DNA from: an uncultured Planctomycetia bacterium
GTDB lineage: Bacteria > Planctomycetota > Phycisphaerae > FEN-1346 > JAACEH01
DNA: 51,076 bases
Reading direction: 5' to 3'
Assembly (NCBI GenBank): GCA_903929765.1
Contig: CAIYVX010000093.1
Coordinates: 1 to 51,076 of the forward strand
The notes beneath the pieces are model-generated. The model did not search any database and was not told the DNA's origin. It saw only the letters and a program-made list of their open reading frames with translations. This document shows positions 26,857 through 34,326 of the stretch, piece after piece. Each line of letters begins with the position of its first letter. Within the stretch, counting starts at the first letter, position 1. The position numbers and the translations under genes were made by a program.

Positions 26857-27821
26857 GACAGGCCTCCCTTCCGAAGTCGAAGTCCCAGTGCATCGCAACG
26901 TTTGGAGCACAGTGTCAATAAGGCCGGCACGGCGCTGAGATACCAATACGTCGCAGCCAGATCCACGTGGCCGAGATAGATCGACAGGTCATGGACCGCG
27001 TTGTCAATATTGCGATTCTCTCGATAGGCACGAAGCAGATGGTTACAGGCAAACGTATGACGAAGATCATGCAGGCGAGGTTTGCGTCGTGTGGCGTTCC
27101 CAAGCCCGAGACGCTTGCGCGACCTTCTAAAAGCACACCATATCGATCTGTGCAGGACATGGCCTCCGCGAAGAGAGCGGATAAACGCCCGCGAATCATC
27201 GGAGTTGCCGAATCGCTGGTCGCGGACCTTTCGGTATTGCTGGAGGTGGCGGGAAGCGGAATCGGAGATCGGAACCAGACGCGTCGGAAGGTTCTTGCTT
27301 TGATGTACCGTGAGCACGTTCTGGTTCAGATCAACATCGCCGTCCTTCAGAGCCAGCACCTCGCCGATTCGCATCCCCGTGCAAGCGAGCAGTCCGACGA
27401 TGGTCGCGTTCCGCGGGCCAATATAGGGATCGCATCTCAACGACGGCTGATGGGTAAGGACGTCGCGGATCAACGCCGCGATCTCTCGCCGCGTATAAAT
27501 GTACGGCGGAACACGCATGCCGGTGGGACCGAGCAGATGTTGTGGAGGGATCTCCGTTCGCGGCTTAAACACCACCAGATACCGCGCGAAGTTCCTCACG
27601 ATGCCCAGCCGCAGCGTGTGATAAGTACGTTGTGTTCCTTTCGGGGAGGTGGCCCAGCGCAAGGCCAGGTCCACCGTCAACGGCCCGGCGGGCGCGTGGA
27701 GGTCGGCATACCGCGCAAACGACCGGAGTTGAATGGCCCCCGTTTTCATTTTGTATCCCAGAGAACGTTTGTGCCCCAAATACTGCTCAACCTTCTTCAT
27801 CATGGCGGAGGATGTTGTCAT
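26853..27821 (-). CDS. ritB: Tyrosine recombinase, second gene of the RIT trio
   Basis: The start is ATG 27821 (MTTSSAMMKKVEQYLGHKRS), overlapping the first gene's stop by 4 bp; the open frame to 28298 is not used. The protein has 322 aa. Catalytic residues: R in CTGMRIGEVL, K in VHQSKNLPTR, HxxR in LHDLRHTFAC, H in YLGHVDLAAT, and Y in the following TYWYL. The N-terminal half (YKMKTGAIQLRSFARYADLH) is the core-binding domain. It differs from the other two enough that the three probably have different jobs, though that is inference. Confidence 0.92.
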   Translation of the reverse strand: MTTSSAMMKKVEQYLGHKRSLGYKMKTGAIQLRSFARYADLHAPAGPLTVDLALRWATSPKGTQRTYHTLRLGIVRNFARYLVVFKPRTEIPPQHLLGPTGMRVPPYIYTRREIAALIRDVLTHQPSLRCDPYIGPRNATIVGLLACTGMRIGEVLALKDGDVDLNQNVLTVHQSKNLPTRLVPISDSASRHLQQYRKVRDQRFGNSDDSRAFIRSLRGGHVLHRSIWCAFRRSRKRLGLGNATRRKPRLHDLRHTFACNHLLRAYRENRNIDNAVHDLSIYLGHVDLAATYWYLSAVPALLTLCSKRCDALGLRLRKGGLS

Positions 27822-29059
27822 GGCCGCACCTCCAGCCAGGGCTGCGCCACGGCGCGAAGAGCGGGCAGATCGACCTGGGCGTACAACGTGGTGGTCTGCA
27901 TGGATTGGTGCCCCAGCACGTCGGCAATGCTCTTCAGGCCGACGCCTTTTTGCCTCATTCGCGTGGCAATGCTGTGCCTCAGAATATGGGTGCCGCTGAA
28001 CTTTTCGCCAAGCCCCGCGCGTTGCCAGACATATCGCATCACGCCTTGTAACGCCTTCACCGTAACAGGAGTCCCACGAGGATGGGTATGACACAGGAAT
28101 ATCTCGCGCCGCTGCGAAGGGAGACGCCCCTTCACCAGATAGTCCGCGAGCGCTTTCCCCAATCGCCGTGGCAAGGGCATCTGGTAAGGCCGGCCCGTCT
28201 TGTGGTTGGCAACCTGCACCGTTCCTTCGCGCCAGTCGATGTCGTCCAGCGAAAGCCGGGGAACGTCGCCGACGCGAACCCCAAGATGGATCATGCACAA
28301 AATGGCGGCGTAGTCGCGTTTTCCACTGGCCGTGGAACGGTCAATCGAACGCAGCAGTTGTTCGGTGTCCGCCGATGTCAACCATCGTGGCGACAGGGCG
28401 GCGCGAGGGACGCGGACGGCCGGAACGGCCACCAGAAGGTTGCCGATCGCGACGCCCAACATCCGCAGGAACCGGAAGTAGCCACGCAACGCGGTACAGG
28501 TCTGCCGCCGTCTACAATTGGCACGCCCGTGCGGCAACGCGTCCACGTATGCGTGAACGCGCCTCGCGGTGATGGCCGAAGGTTCGACGGGCCGCTGCCG
28601 GAAGCTGAATGTCAGGAACTGCTCCAAGTTACGCCGATGCCCCTCCACCGTGCCCTCGGCCAAGCCGCGGTTGCGACGCAGATGATCGGCGTAACGATCC
28701 GCCTCCACCCGCGAGGGACTGCGCGTGATGACAGGAGGATGCTCCGCCCAAATCTGACGCAATACGCTGTGAGCCGCCGAATAAGCGAGTTTTCTCTTCC
28801 TTTGGAACTTTTCAGGCGGCTTGGGCACATACCATTGCAAGAACTTGTCCACGTGTTTCGCGGTAATTTGACCGGGCAGCACGTGGGCGGCTTCAAGCCA
28901 CTCGACGAACCGGAATGCGAAGCCCAGCCTGCGCCGAGAGTGCTTGAAGTGGTACCCGTCCGCACAATAGCGTTCGGCGATCTTCTCCAAATAGGGCGCC
29001 AGATAGTTCCGTTTCATCGCGACAAGCCTCTTCCGATTCCGGATGTAATGCTCCAACAT
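27818..29059 (-). CDS. ritA: Tyrosine recombinase, first gene of the RIT trio
   Basis: The preferred start is ATG 29059 (MLEHYIRNRKRLVAMKRNYL), preceded by GGAG; the frame is open to 29098. The 413-aa protein has an N-terminal extension (1-110) ahead of the SAM-like domain. Catalytic residues are R262 (HLGVRVGDVP), K288 in NHKTGR, H358/R361 (HILRHSIATR), H384 (LGHQSMQTT) and Y393. Being longer than the other two at its N-terminus is typical of the first RIT protein. It is transcribed from near the right inverted repeat, so its promoter is probably within the element end. Confidence 0.92.
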   Translation of the reverse strand: MLEHYIRNRKRLVAMKRNYLAPYLEKIAERYCADGYHFKHSRRRLGFAFRFVEWLEAAHVLPGQITAKHVDKFLQWYVPKPPEKFQRKRKLAYSAAHSVLRQIWAEHPPVITRSPSRVEADRYADHLRRNRGLAEGTVEGHRRNLEQFLTFSFRQRPVEPSAITARRVHAYVDALPHGRANCRRRQTCTALRGYFRFLRMLGVAIGNLLVAVPAVRVPRAALSPRWLTSADTEQLLRSIDRSTASGKRDYAAILCMIHLGVRVGDVPRLSLDDIDWREGTVQVANHKTGRPYQMPLPRRLGKALADYLVKGRLPSQRREIFLCHTHPRGTPVTVKALQGVMRYVWQRAGLGEKFSGTHILRHSIATRMRQKGVGLKSIADVLGHQSMQTTTLYAQVDLPALRAVAQPWLEVRP

Positions 29060-29232
29060 GCGTGTTTCTCCACTACGAGGGGTCTCATGACGGGTCACGT
29101 TGACCCGCCTTCAGACCCACAATTATGCGGAGTAACTCGTTCGCATGCCCTGCTGTTGCAGGGGAATCTTCATTTACTCTGCATAATCCAGGACTCCGCA
29201 TTACACAAGTTATGCGGAACTCCACATAACGT
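29060..29232. repeat. RIT right end: 33-bp inverted repeat, subterminal motif and outer palindrome
   Basis: It holds IR-R (29177-29209), a TTATGCGGAGT at 29123-29133 that pairs with ACTCCGCATTA at 29193-29203 (one mismatch), and a 22-bp palindrome at 29209-29230 (GTTATGCGGAA / CTCCACATAAC, arms matching except one C/T). A short hairpin (CCCTGCTGTTGCAGGG) is at 29148-29163. A promoter for ritA must lie here, but no clear -35/-10 is seen. Confidence 0.8.
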
Positions 29233-29292
29233 GTGGATGGACCCGAACTCGCCTTTGCAGACCATTTCGTACCGGTCTCCGTCCTCGCTCAT
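29233..29292 (-). pseudogene. Upstream half of the phage gene split by the RIT element
   Basis: The ATG at 29292 overlaps the stop of the upstream head-tail gene (ATGA). The first 20 codons (MSEDGDRYEMVCKGEFGSIH) belong to the phage gene; the frame then reads 20 further codons into the element and stops at 29170. Joined with 25539-25720 the intact protein would have 80 residues with one TM helix near the C-terminus. Confidence 0.82.
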
Positions 29293-29666
29293 TGTGTCCC
29301 CACCTGTTTGGTGTGAATCCGCATGCTCGTCCGGTACGGGTTGCTCCACCGCCAGCACGGTTCACGACCCGGCCCCGTGACTTCGTAGACCAACGTCTGC
29401 CCGCCTTGCACGTCGGTGAACGTGTCGCCGCGCTGCGGCGTCAGCGGCGTGCCGTTGATCGCCAGGTCTGCGGCCAGGACGATGTAGTCGCGGGACTCGA
29501 AGGTCTCCGTCAGTCCGCCCGTCGTGTCGATCTCGAAGGTCGTCTTCCCGACCGCGGCCAGGACCACAACCGCAGCGCTGCCCCGGTTGTAGGTCACTGA
29601 CCGCGACAGGAACTGCTTCCGCTGCCCGTCCAGCCACGCCGAGGATTGCTCCAGCAGATCGACCAC
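29289..29666 (-). CDS. Head-tail connector-like protein, 125 aa
   Basis: It reads MVDLLEQSSAWLDGQRKQFL followed by SVTYNRGSAAVVVLAAVGKT and a beta-rich region ending QTLVYEVTGPGREPCWRWSN. The N-terminal helix and 'VTYRRG' pattern followed by DxRDYIV-like segments are typical of short head-completion or connector proteins in siphovirus head-tail modules. It lies between the DUF2190 gene and the split membrane-protein gene. The call is by pattern and position. Confidence 0.7.
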   Translation of the reverse strand: MVDLLEQSSAWLDGQRKQFLSRSVTYNRGSAAVVVLAAVGKTTFEIDTTGGLTETFESRDYIVLAADLAINGTPLTPQRGDTFTDVQGGQTLVYEVTGPGREPCWRWSNPYRTSMRIHTKQVGTQ

Positions 29667-29785
29667 GCCGGTTCCTTGACTTCCCGTCGACTATGGGGCA
29701 TAATAAAACCGGCTCGATGCTGAAGGATCCCACTGGAGACCTGACCCCAACCAGGAATCCGGTCCCTTCGGACGTCGGGCCTTTT

Positions 29786-30145
29786 TTACTGGTGGAGCCG
29801 CACGCGAACCGTGGCGTCGCCGTCGGCGCAGGCCTGCACGGTCTTCCCCAAGGACGGATAGGCGACGGGCGGCGTGGCGCCGTTGTTGGCGCTGGCCGTG
29901 GCCACGCTGTCCGTGGCGTCCCAGTAGACCTGGGTGCCGGCCGCGATACCGCTGCCCGCGCCTGCGGCCTTCGGGAAGTCGAAGACACCTTCGACCGCCA
30001 GCCCCCCGAGCGTGTTGGCCGGAATCGGCTCCTTAGTCACGCCGACGAGGTTCCCCTGGACCACCACCGCTCCGGCGGCCACCGCCGTGGTCGGCGTGTA
30101 GTCAACCGCCTTGCCGCTTTGAACAAAAGTCGCCGTGAAGCTCAT
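29786..30145 (-). CDS. DUF2190 family capsid protein (cement/decoration-like), 119 aa
   Basis: The sequence MSFTATFVQSGKAVDYTPTT, then AAGAVVVQGNLVGVTKEPI and GTQVYWDATDSVATASA follows the DUF2190 pattern: a short strand-rich protein with 'G..vd.t...a...G.vv..g.l.gv....i..g..g.l...GvF'. DUF2190 genes lie next to major capsid genes and are thought to stabilise capsids. The 119-bp spacer between it and the next gene on the minus strand (29667-29785) holds no recognisable gene. Confidence 0.88.
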   Translation of the reverse strand: MSFTATFVQSGKAVDYTPTTAVAAGAVVVQGNLVGVTKEPIPANTLGGLAVEGVFDFPKAAGAGSGIAAGTQVYWDATDSVATASANNGATPPVAYPSLGKTVQACADGDATVRVRLHQ

Positions 30146-30241
30146 CTTTCGTATCTCCGAAAAGAAGTTCCGTTATGGTCTGTTTTGGGCGGGCGGCAAC
30201 CCAGACACCCATCGCCGCCCGCCCCGTCACGACGCGGCAGC

Positions 30242-32281
30242 TTACGCGCTGCCCTTCGACCGGACGCCACCTCGCGGATCTTGAAGAGCACAGCCGAAGT
30301 CATGGTATCCACGCATCTGTATACCGAGCACGTCGAAGTTGGCGACGGCTGTTTCGATGGTCGGGGCTTCCTGGCCGTTGAGGAACGCCACTTCGATCAC
30401 CGGCAGGTCGGCCGGGTCGGCCAGCAGATACCAGGCCGCGGCGCTGTTGCCGGTGTACTTGGCGTTGGCCAGGTAGCGGCTGGACTGGACCTGGTACTTG
30501 CCCTGGTGCGGGTTGTTCGTCGGGTAAGCGCCCTTGCCGGTCGTGTTGTCGCGCAGTTCGGCCGCCTTGAACAGTTGCGTGCCGATGGCGTTCAGGGCCG
30601 TGGGCACCAGCACGATGGACGGGACGATGCCGATCGGCTTGCCGTCGGAATCGACCTGGTTGTTGAAGGTCGTTTCCGCGCCGGTCAGACCGTCGATGCT
30701 TAGCGCCGTGTTGGCCCCGGCCAGGTAATTGTTGTTCCCGGCGGCGAAGAACGTGGCGTTGTTCAGGAAGATGGTCCAGAACACGTCGTTGATCGCCAGG
30801 CCCGACCCGCGGCCGAGCTTACGGGGCACCGTGGTAATGGCGCCCAGGTCGTCGTTGATGATGTCCCGGCGGTCGACGGACAGGATGATGGCGTAGGTGT
30901 CAGCCTTGTTGCTGTACGTCTCGTTGCCGAGCGTCCCGCTCTTGATTTCGCCCCCGCGACCGACGGGCTGGTACTGGTCGGCTCCAATCAAGCGGTACGA
31001 AGTGGAGGTCTTAAAATCACGCACATTTCTAACAGCGCAGATATTTCGCCAGACCCGTTCGACCGAGAAGAAACCCTGCAGCAGGAACTTGTTGGCCACG
31101 TTGGAGAGGATGCCGTCGATGTCCACGGTGGAGAAGCCGGCCTGGACGTCGCGGCCGAAGGCAGCGCGGAGGACGGCCCGGCTTTCGCGGAACGACCGGC
31201 CGGTATAGCCGTTAGCCCAGGCGCATTCCAACAAGAGTTCCTGCAAGCCGAGGTCGCTGCCGAAACGCTTGTCGGCCGCTTCGAGAGTCTTCTCGTCATA
31301 CAGCTTTTCGACGCCCCCGAACTTGCCGGAGAGCATGCAGGCAGCTTCCAGCACCCGGCCACTCAGGGTGGTGTCGGGGATGTGTGCCGCCGGGGCCTTG
31401 GGCCGTTCGGCCCGCAGCACTTCCAGTTCGGTGCGGGTTCCGTCCCAGCCGTCGCGGATGGCCTGGGCGGCGATGTCGGGGTGCTTGTCGCCGCAGGCCT
31501 TGCGCACGGCGGCGATGCGTTCCTGCTCGGCCGCGGCCTGGACGCGCATGTCCGCCACCGTCTGCCCGGGCGCACCCGCCGTCACCGTCTCCGGCTGCGT
31601 TTCGACCGTCTCCACTTCAGCCCCCTCCTGCCCCGCCACCACCTCGGTCGCTTCCTTCGTCACCGTATCCATGTTCTTCCTTTCCTTGGCGGCATTTTTT
31701 CCACCCTTGCCGCTGGCCGCGATGCTGGCCGACGTTTGATCGTCCGCGCCATTGCCCACGAAACTCACTTCCGCCAGGCTCGACCGCCGAGCCACGTTGA
31801 TCGGCCCGGCAAACTCGCGCCCGTTGACGGTCACGGTTTTGCCCTCACCGACGAACTCCACCTGCTGGACGCCGGCCCCGATGCTGGCCTGCCACGGATA
31901 GCCGTTGTCGGCATCGGCCATGACCTCTTTGGCCGTCGGGCTGGTCGAAGAGACCACACCCGTCACGCGGAGCTTGCCGCCCACCGCGACAACGCCGTCG
32001 AGGTGACCCACGCGGGAGGTGCGGTCGTGCTCCAGGTAGGCCTTGGCCCCGTTGCGAATCGACAGGCCATCGAGGTCGACCACGACCGGAAACCGCCAGC
32101 CGGAGAGCTGCAGCGGCCCGCCCCCGTAGGCCTCCATGTTGAACTTCCGCGGCGTCCGCGGCACCTGACCGTCCTGGCCGGCAGGAGCCGCGGCCTCGAT
32201 GATGATGTCCGACGTGAACGTCAGTTCACGCGGCGCGTTGGCGTCCGGCCCGCTGGCCGGCTGGTTGCGAATCACCTTCAT
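30242..32281 (-). CDS. Prohead protease fused to major capsid protein, 679 aa
   Basis: The start ATG 32281 is preferred (GGGAG 9 bp upstream; overlaps the portal end by 56 bp). The N-terminal ~190 residues hold a prohead-protease-like part: VVVDLDGLSI, KAYLEHDRTSRVGHLDGVV (H at the catalytic position) and WQASIGAGVQQVEFVGEG (a Ser following I/A). A charged linker (about 200-290, coiled-coil) acts like a scaffold. The C-terminal ~390 residues are a major capsid protein with GRSFRESRAVLRAAFGRDVQ and VANKFLLQGFFSVERVWR. Fused protease-capsid proteins occur in some siphoviruses; self-cleavage at the linker releases the mature capsid. Confidence 0.85.
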   Translation of the reverse strand: MKVIRNQPASGPDANAPRELTFTSDIIIEAAAPAGQDGQVPRTPRKFNMEAYGGGPLQLSGWRFPVVVDLDGLSIRNGAKAYLEHDRTSRVGHLDGVVAVGGKLRVTGVVSSTSPTAKEVMADADNGYPWQASIGAGVQQVEFVGEGKTVTVNGREFAGPINVARRSSLAEVSFVGNGADDQTSASIAASGKGGKNAAKERKNMDTVTKEATEVVAGQEGAEVETVETQPETVTAGAPGQTVADMRVQAAAEQERIAAVRKACGDKHPDIAAQAIRDGWDGTRTELEVLRAERPKAPAAHIPDTTLSGRVLEAACMLSGKFGGVEKLYDEKTLEAADKRFGSDLGLQELLLECAWANGYTGRSFRESRAVLRAAFGRDVQAGFSTVDIDGILSNVANKFLLQGFFSVERVWRNICAVRNVRDFKTSTSYRLIGADQYQPVGRGGEIKSGTLGNETYSNKADTYAIILSVDRRDIINDDLGAITTVPRKLGRGSGLAINDVFWTIFLNNATFFAAGNNNYLAGANTALSIDGLTGAETTFNNQVDSDGKPIGIVPSIVLVPTALNAIGTQLFKAAELRDNTTGKGAYPTNNPHQGKYQVQSSRYLANAKYTGNSAAAWYLLADPADLPVIEVAFLNGQEAPTIETAVANFDVLGIQMRGYHDFGCALQDPRGGVRSKGSA

Positions 32282-33833
32282 CTTGCTCGTCTCCCTCATC
32301 TCCATTAGGAACCTGCGGGGCTTCACCCGGCTTCGGCTCCGGTTCGATTACCGCGCCCTTTGGCGCCACGAGCGGCAGCCCCAGTTCCTTCATCAGGGCT
32401 ACTTCCTTCGCCCGCTGCCGCACTTCCGTTTCCCAGTCCTTGCCCTGACGGGCGTATTCCGTGGCCAGGGTGGTCGTATTGTTAGCCAGCCGCTCAGCCT
32501 GGGCCGAAGACTCTTTCAGTGGATCGACGTGCTCATGGCCGTCCCAGAACCATTGGTGGGAAAAGTCGACCACATCCGCCCCGCCGAGGGCCTTCCGTTT
32601 CGCCCGGGCCAGAGCCGCATCCGAATAGCGGCCCGCCGGGTCGAGGTGCTCCTGGAGACCGAAAGCCAGCGTGGCCTCGGCGAGCCACGCGGTCAGAATC
32701 CGGTCCAGGATGGTCGCCTCAAGGTGGGACTGTTCGACGCGGATCGCCTTGTAATAGGTCTGGTGGTCCAGCCGCCCGCTGGAATAGTTGTAACCGGCGC
32801 TGTTGCACGCCGCGATGTTGAAGGGCATGTTCAGGCAGCGGGCGATCTCGTTCAAAATCTCGTGCTTGAACTCGCCGTAGGTCGTGGTGGGCTGCTTGGC
32901 GTCGACCTGGCCCATCTTCCAGCCGCCGGGCAGCGTGAGCATGGAGCGTTTTTCCAAGTCGATGATGTCCATCGGCTCCACGGCCTCCGCCTCGCCATTC
33001 GCCGGGGCGTCGGTGTAGAGGACGCCGGCCCAGTCGGCGGCGGTTTCGGCCGCGGCGATCACCGCCAGCGTGTAGCGGCGCAGTTGGGCGAAGAGCGGCA
33101 GCGCCGGCAGGATGTCCGGCAGCCCGCGATTCTGGCCCGGCCGGTCGGGCCGGAACCAGTGCAACACCCAGAAGGCGGCAAACTCATGGAAGCCGAGGGG
33201 CTCCAGAATCACCATATCGCCGGGGTGACGGTCGAGGATGTGGTAGCTCTCGGGGTTGCCATAAAGGTCGAGGACGATACCATCGACGAAGGTCGGCGTC
33301 GGCAACTGCATCAGCGGTGTGGCCACCTGGTCGGCCTCGATCAGCTTGAGATCGAGCTTCACCGCGTGGTTCAGCCGCAGATTCGTGTGCATCAAGGCGA
33401 AGGCCTCGCCGTCCTGGGCCTTGGCCATCCGCATGGTCCGCAGCTTGCCGGCCAGATCAACCTCTTTGGCCCAGGCGGCGAACTCGCGTTCGATGAGACC
33501 GTTTAGGTTCTCTCCGTCGTCGTTTTCCCCGTTGCCCAGGAGCATCTGGAGCCGCGGCCCGGAGCCGATGACGTCGTTGGCCAGCGTGAGGACGATGCCC
33601 CGCGCGTAACTATTGTTGGCGACCTCGTACCGCGCCCGGGCCCGCAGCACCCGGCGAATCTCCGGCCGGTTGGAGGCGTTGGCCGAGAGGTAATCGGCCC
33701 ACTGCCAGTGGCGGGCGTTGTCGGGGGTGGTCTGGGCCGAGTCGTACCTGGCCCGCACCACGCGCCCGCCCATCTCGGCCTGTCCGCCGGAGGGTTGCGG
33801 CTTCTGGAAAATGGCTTTGAGCCAATTCAACAT
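32226..33833 (-). CDS. Portal protein, lambda type, 535 aa
   Basis: The preferred start is ATG 33833 (MLNWLKAIFQKPQ); the frame is open to a TTG at 33860. Typical lambda-family portal features: RHWQWADYLSANASNRPEIR (about residues 40-60), NDVIGSGPRLQ (about 93-103), IEADQV (about 162-167), and the stretch NAACNSAGYNYSSGRLDHQT variant around residue 330. The C-terminal 80 residues are acidic and disordered. The portal forms the ring through which DNA enters the head. The gene follows the terminase and a short joining-type gene and overlaps the capsid fusion. Confidence 0.93.
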   Translation of the reverse strand: MLNWLKAIFQKPQPSGGQAEMGGRVVRARYDSAQTTPDNARHWQWADYLSANASNRPEIRRVLRARARYEVANNSYARGIVLTLANDVIGSGPRLQMLLGNGENDDGENLNGLIEREFAAWAKEVDLAGKLRTMRMAKAQDGEAFALMHTNLRLNHAVKLDLKLIEADQVATPLMQLPTPTFVDGIVLDLYGNPESYHILDRHPGDMVILEPLGFHEFAAFWVLHWFRPDRPGQNRGLPDILPALPLFAQLRRYTLAVIAAAETAADWAGVLYTDAPANGEAEAVEPMDIIDLEKRSMLTLPGGWKMGQVDAKQPTTTYGEFKHEILNEIARCLNMPFNIAACNSAGYNYSSGRLDHQTYYKAIRVEQSHLEATILDRILTAWLAEATLAFGLQEHLDPAGRYSDAALARAKRKALGGADVVDFSHQWFWDGHEHVDPLKESSAQAERLANNTTTLATEYARQGKDWETEVRQRAKEVALMKELGLPLVAPKGAVIEPEPKPGEAPQVPNGDEGDEQDEGDSQPAGQRAGRQRAA

Positions 33834-33837
33834 GCGT

Positions 33838-34032
33838 TCAGACGGCTCCCGAAGGGACAACTTTAGTGACGCGAAAACCGCGGCCGCGTTTCATGGCCTT
33901 CTTCGATTCCAGATAACGGTCGACGGCCAGCTGGTGAGGCAGCAGGTGTTGCTCCATACTGCCGGCATCGCCACTGGCCGATTTCGGCCCGATGGCATTC
34001 TGTCGGATGGCCTCGTCCAGTTGGTCCGGCAT
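33838..34032 (-). CDS. Small protein between terminase and portal (gpW/joining-like), 64 aa
   Basis: It reads MPDQLDEAIRQNAIGPKSAS with SMEQHLLPHQLAVDRYLESK and ends FRVTKVVPSGAV. A clear GGAG lies 8 bp upstream of ATG 34032. Small proteins with this 'LDEAIRxNAxGPxxASGDAGSVxQH' pattern are regularly found between terminase and portal genes in head modules. The family is of gpW-type size (head-tail joining), but equivalence is inference. Confidence 0.75.
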   Translation of the reverse strand: MPDQLDEAIRQNAIGPKSASGDAGSMEQHLLPHQLAVDRYLESKKAMKRGRGFRVTKVVPSGAV

Positions 34033-34129
34033 AGCCTCTCCAGGGGAGGGACGATGCGATGTCCCCCTATTAGTTACTTACCCCGTTTGGGCAAAACGTC
34101 TCGGAACTTTGGCCGGATTTTTCAACTTC

Positions 34130-34145
34130 GTACCATATGTGGTAC
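34130..34145. promoter_or_regulatory. Perfect palindrome (GTACCA TATG TGGTAC) just after a gene stop
   Basis: The 16-bp palindrome with 6-bp perfect arms lies one base beyond the stop of the zinc-ribbon gene on the minus strand. It may be an operator or a short hairpin. No T-run follows. Confidence 0.35.
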
Positions 34146-34146
34146 T

Positions 34147-34326
34147 TCAGGCGATTTTTTCGCGGGTGGAGATGGCCCGGTCACAATTACGGCAACGTTT
34201 GCGGCGGACGATGGAATCGCCGCGCGGGCGGGTGTAAATGGTCCGAAAATCCCGGCAGCCGCACGCGCGGCAGACCAGGCCGGGGTGGCGGACCTGGGGC
34301 GTTGGCATGGCATTCGTTTCGGTCAT
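34147..34326 (-). CDS. Small zinc-ribbon protein, 59 aa
   Basis: The ATG 34326 overlaps the terminase stop (ATGA). The protein reads MTETNAMPTPQVRHPGLVCR, with VCRACGCRDF then KRCRNCDR: a CxxC-x(n)-CxxC zinc ribbon. Short zinc-ribbon proteins of this kind appear beside phage terminase genes and in Ogr/NrdR-type transcription regulators. A DNA- or RNA-polymerase-binding role is possible; the function is not known. Confidence 0.75.
   Translation of the reverse strand: MTETNAMPTPQVRHPGLVCRACGCRDFRTIYTRPRGDSIVRRKRCRNCDRAISTREKIA

Larger units (their letters stand above)
25721..29235 (-). mobile_element. RIT element (recombinases in trio), about 3.5 kb
   Basis: Three overlapping tyrosine-recombinase genes in one direction, flanked by 33-bp inverted repeats (25719-25751 and 29177-29209, one mismatch), define a RIT element. 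The sequence TGTG is present at both host junctions (25721-25724 and 29232-29235). Removing the element and one TGTG joins ATC CAC with AAG AAG in frame, restoring an 80-codon phage gene, which fixes the ends. The right end carries an extra 22-bp palindrome outside the repeat. RIT elements are known mobile elements whose mechanism is poorly understood; this copy looks intact. Confidence 0.92.

Noticed and set aside
28082-29380. 432-codon plus-strand frame across the RIT right end
   Set aside because: Crosses the element boundary and is antisense to a tyrosine recombinase with all catalytic residues.
29667-29785. Possible terminator ending in a T-run on the plus strand (near 29770-29785)
   Set aside because: The stem is only four base pairs and lies on the strand opposite the local genes.
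32199-33506. 435-codon plus-strand frame opposite the portal
   Set aside because: Portal motifs on the other strand are decisive.
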